From Panax quinquefolius (lineage: Eukaryota; Streptophyta; Magnoliopsida; Apiales; Araliaceae), in the NCBI GenBank assembly GCA_020205615.1, contig CM035171.1, positions 24,431,741 through 24,495,740 on the forward strand: a DNA stretch of 64,000 bases. The letters are read 5' to 3'. A program made the translations under genes and the position numbers. Under the pieces are notes generated by a model. It was not told where the DNA came from. It saw nothing but the letters and a program-made list of their open reading frames with translations, and searched no databases. Below, in pieces: positions 60,380 to 64,000 of this stretch; position 1 is the first letter of the stretch, and each line of letters starts with the position of its first letter.

Positions 60380-61485
60380 CTACTCGCATACAATTTCGAG
60401 CGATATGTCCTTCCTTTCCACAACTATAACATACCTTGAACTGTTCAGGGCGGTTTGACCGATATGTCCCTCTTTTCCATGAGATTAGCATATGACCGGT
60501 GGTCTTTCTCCTCCCTTAGAACCCGATTGTCACGCCAAGACCGCCGTCTTCACATAGTCGTTGTTAAATCTCCTCTTTTAAAATCTCTCCCCGACTCGCT
60601 TCTTACGCTTTTCATGACCATGATTACCACCAGAGTGGTTACCATTTCGTAAAATCTCATTTTTTCTCCGCAGTTATCATTATTCATTGATCGCTATCTC
60701 TCGTACGATCCCGGTTATGGTCCCTCTGTTGACCGCATTTCGTTATCTCGCTTCTAATAATTGAGCCCTCGCTTACAACATCCGAATAAAGAGAAAGTTT
60801 ATGAGAAATGAGATATCGACGTACGGGTTTCAAACCTCTAAGAAACATCCGCGTCATACGTTCCTCATTCTCCACCAAATGAGGTGCAAACTCGATAACT
60901 CGCAAACTTTGCCTCGCATCGAGACACCGCCATGTTGTTTTTGCTCTAATCGATGAACTCCACTTCCTTCATACGACGTTAACACTTTCGTGAAAGTATT
61001 TGTCATTAAATAGTCTCTCAAACGCCTCCCAAGACATGCCGAAAAGTTTGGATGGGTGCGCTTCACGCACTCCCACCAAGATGTCCGCTTTCGCCACGGA
61101 ACATAAAGTGGCGAATGGAACCTTCGTTCTCCGCATCCCAAGACATCGAATATCTTGGTAATTTGCTTGACCCATGTTTCCGCCATGATCGGATCCGCTT
61201 TCCTTAAATTCGTGGTCCCAACTCTTTGAATCGCTTGTCCGTGTGACAACCCGTGAATTGCTATCATTTCTCCTCAGATTTTGAACACGAAGTCTCCTCG
61301 TCGATTTTGCATAAACCGCAAAAAGCTTCTAAACATCCCCTCGCTCATCATCTCGCTTTCAATGGTGTTGTTCATGGGAGGAACATTGCCAAACTGCACG
61401 TTCTCCTCGTTGGTGAGTACAAAGGCCTCTACACGGTCTCATTTCCATTGTTAATATTCTCAACGACATTCTCAAACATCGCCAT
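60380..61485 (-). pseudogene. gag: Element E gag with intact zinc knuckle (broken)
   Basis: The start codon complement ends at 61485 (MAMFENVVENINNGN). Capsid residues AETWVKQITKIFDVLGC, then WWECVKR, at 60854-61267; MRVIEFAPHLVENEERMTRM, FLRGLKPVRRY at 60800-60905. The knuckle at 60390-60431 is intact, CYSCGKEGHIARNC; an upstream knuckle near 60440-60490 has lost its cysteines. Frameshifts are frequent around TTTTT and CAG/CTG sites. Confidence 0.9.
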
Positions 61486-61641
61486 ATAACAAGGGTTAAT
61501 TAAGGAAATCAATATATCACATAATATCCCTATATCTTGATTAACTAACAAATAAGCTTAGGTAGGACACACTAGCGAAGGATTTACTCGTCTCTCCCTC
61601 CTAGTTCTATTCCCCGATCTCCGCCAGAGATCATATCCCTA

Positions 61642-61655
61642 AGCTCGATACCAAC
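61642..61655 (-). other. Primer-binding site of element E
   Basis: The minus strand reads GGTTGGTATCGAGCTT beside the 5' LTR; CAGAGC appears as CGAGC, the same alteration as in D. Confidence 0.75.
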
Positions 61656-64000
61656 CGTGACGCCCCCAAAATAGGTATACATCACCCATTTCGAGTTGTC
61701 AATACATGGTACGTAAACAACTACAACTTTATTATTACAACAAGAAACTGTGAGTTTAAATACAAATATTATCTTTCGGACAATATCTATACTCAAATAA
61801 ATCCTCATCACATTTATTGATACATTATTTTACTTAAAATGGTGAGGACTACTAAACAATCCTTTCTAAAACCTTCATTCCATACCCCCACTTGATTTTC
61901 GCTATATTCTCGCCTCCGAGAAGAATGGAACAAAAGGAAAAGGGTGAGCTCAACTAGCTCAAGAAAGAATATTATGACTAAGATAATATACAACAAATTA
62001 TCGTTAGTCTTCAACAGGAAAAATCTAATAGAATACAATAGACAACAAATTTTAAATCAATATTCGCAATGGAAATAATAATTCATTAGAAGAGTTAAGT
62101 AGAGAATGCAAACTACTATCTTCTATGTATGAATTTAAAAGTTCATCGCTCATCATTTATCCTCGTAACATCAATCCATAAACATCTGAATCAAATATTC
62201 ATCTTTGCACTACATGTGCCAAAGATATTCATCGATTGGTCATGTTCATTTAAACACTGCTCATCTTTGCACCACGGCCAAAGATATTCTTCAGAAATCA
62301 TTCATCTTTGCACTAAAGCCAAAGATATTCTTAATAAATCATTCATCTTTGCACTACAAAAGCCAAAGATATTCCATAATATCATCATTTAAGACCGAGG
62401 ATGATGAAAATATTTTTTTTTTTAAAGAAACGAATCCAAGTGAAACAAAATGACAAGGATTAAGGATTAAGGATTCATACTTGGTTTTATCCACGCCCAA
62501 AAATACCTCAAAATAATCATAGTGGTGTAAAATTCAAGAATGATCAAAACATGGATACAATCGAGCTAGTATCCGTAATAGATGTTTTGAATTAAAAGAA
62601 AAATTTTATTTTTTAGGTGAATAGTGTCAGATATACGTGAATAAAGGCTTAGTATACGTGAATAAGAATCTCGACACCAAAAGATAGAAATTCCACAAAA
62701 ACATTTTCACGCTTCATGAATAGTACTTGTGAATAGTAAATCGTGAATAGTAACTCATGAATAATAACTCGTGAATAGTAACTCATGAATAGTAACCCCG
62801 GACATGAAAAAGTTCCAAATTTGATAAAAGTACCAACTAATATTTCAAAGATAATGATATGAAGAAATAATATCATTACGAAAAAAAATAATATCCCTTA
62901 CCTCAAAGAATCAAGATTTCTAAGGAAAGGGTCAAGTGATCTTTGAATGAAACTCAGATCAACAAAGAACTCTCAAAGTATCTAAATACTCACAAAATAC
63001 GCCAATAATATAGAGAGAGAAAGAGAGAAAACTTTGTTTCGGTGTGATTTTTAATTCTAACTTAGCCCTCTATTTATAGGAAAATGTTAATTACCAAGGC
63101 AGACTTGACACTGCACACGATGGCTTTTTACCGCTACTATTGCCACCCACCACATTTGAAATAAAATTCAAGCACATTTTTTTTCACCAACCACAAGTGG
63201 GGCCCACTCAATTCTAGAATTTTCCACCAAAATCAATTATAACCCTAATTTCCTAATCACCACCTCTTAAAATTCATAACAAATCATTCGTTCATTTTAA
63301 TCGGTTCAAAATTTGTGGACATATACTCAACTTATGTATGTATAACATATCCAAAAATTACAACGATCCAACGGTCGGATTAAAAATTATAACTCACATT
63401 TAATACATCGTAAAAATACCGATTTGATTTTAATACCTCCATTCCACAAAATTACCGATAAAACACCTCAACATTAAATCATTCAATTATAACCACATAA
63501 AATAAATAAATCCATCGTTTATAAATATTTTCTTATCATATAAATCAATAATTAATTATTCACAAATAATATTACGTAATCACAATTATGACAACCAGTA
63601 GCTCCCAGAAAGAGGGGCTTTCAATAAGGATCTCTCCTTACTACAAGCAATTAGGTGACCAAACCTCTCCTCGATGTAACTTTCTAGACATTGCCAATAA
63701 TGCTATCTAATAATATTATTTAAATAATATGAATTATTGATCCGATAATGGAGATAATGTGCGTTGACAATTATTGAACAACAATAATATAAAATATCAA
63801 CGCAGAATTATTGAATCAATAAAATAAAATATTGAAGCGGTAATTCATCGTGTGAAAATTATCGAGTAAAGGCCTTCACGTAAGGATCAATAATTCAACA
63901 ATATCGCTGTAATACCGTAGCTATCTTTATGCAACCACGCCAGACATCGTATTTTAAACCACGGGTATTCCAACAGTCTTAGCAGAATAACTACGCTGCT
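61656..64000 (-). repeat. Element E 5' LTR (right copy, cut by window end)
   Basis: Starts cgtgacgcccccaaaatagg (TG changed to CG) and is collinear with 54258-56909 to the window end. Minisatellites are at 62195-62378 and 62617-62798, the TATA box at 63071-63078. About 300 bp are missing. Confidence 0.92.

Larger units (their letters stand above)
54258..64000 (-). mobile_element. Element E: Ty3/gypsy chromovirus, truncated by window end
   Basis: A minus-strand Tekay-type element close to family C. 3' LTR 54258-56909, internal 56910-61655, 5' LTR from 61656 to beyond the window. All domains gag, protease, RT, RNase H, integrase and chromodomain occur in order, frameshifted. The right target duplication is outside the window; the left candidate is tcaac at 54253-54257. 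Confidence 0.93.

Noticed and set aside
1..64000. A host gene, tRNA, rRNA, miRNA or defence-type system
   Set aside because: I looked on both strands; all stretches are explained by LTR elements and their decay. No intron-exon gene structure, tRNA cloverleaf or rRNA sequence was recognised.

Overview
This window is repeat-rich plant chromosomal DNA, most likely pericentromeric or other heterochromatin of a flowering plant. I find no host gene, rRNA, tRNA or CRISPR array. Almost every base belongs to LTR retrotransposons. The plant assignment rests on Ty3/gypsy chromovirus (Tekay/Del-like) gag-pol with a chromodomain, a Ty1/copia element, primer-binding sites complementary to initiator tRNA-Met, and TTTAGGG-type telomere-like motifs inside one LTR family.

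Names used here. Family B is a non-autonomous, LARD-like element with about 4.05 kb LTRs and a non-coding internal region of about 1.85 kb. Family A is a Tekay-type chromovirus with about 2.55 kb LTRs. Families C and E are related Tekay-type chromoviruses with about 2.65-2.77 kb LTRs. D is a Ty1/copia element with 1878 bp LTRs. F is a 1662 bp solo LTR of another family. All except the A-type solo LTR and F (whose strand is unresolved) read on the minus strand.

Layout. The substrate is a head-to-tail array of B units in which LTRs and internal regions alternate without target duplications: internal 1 (1-1113 + 11046-11120), LTR2 (11121-15167), internal 2 (15168-17018), LTR3 (17019-21044), internal 3 remnant (21045-21261), LTR4 (21262-22556, truncated), then after a gap internal 4 remnant (44994-45035), LTR5 (45036-48574), internal 5 (48575-50411) and LTR6 (50412-54257). 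Into this are inserted: A at 1114-11045 with a perfect 5-bp target duplication; a C complex at 22557-44993 that is itself a partial tandem (gag fragment, LTR, defective internal region, LTR); and E from 54258 to beyond the window end. The C complex carries two further insertions: D at 22657-31808 (TSD gaaag), and a plus-strand A-type solo LTR at 37024-41256, which is in turn split by solo LTR F at 37898-39559 (TSD agaaa). The deepest nest is B > C > A-solo > F.

Coding content is limited to broken gag-pol. A and E keep the full domain order gag, protease, RT, RNase H, integrase, chromodomain, but are cut by many frameshifts. The C internal region has lost most of its integrase and the RT core. 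D keeps the copia order gag, protease, integrase, RT, RNase H with large gaps. B has no coding capacity, but its termini, PBS and a short pol-end relic resemble the chromoviruses, so it was probably mobilised by a Tekay-type partner.

A technical pattern runs through the window. Where repeat copies differ, the differences fall overwhelmingly on CAG, CTG and CCG (CHG) sites, often changing them to CG-containing strings. That is more consistent with consensus base-calling error at methylated CHG cytosines than with mutation. Many apparent frameshifts, and any LTR-divergence ages, should therefore be treated with caution.
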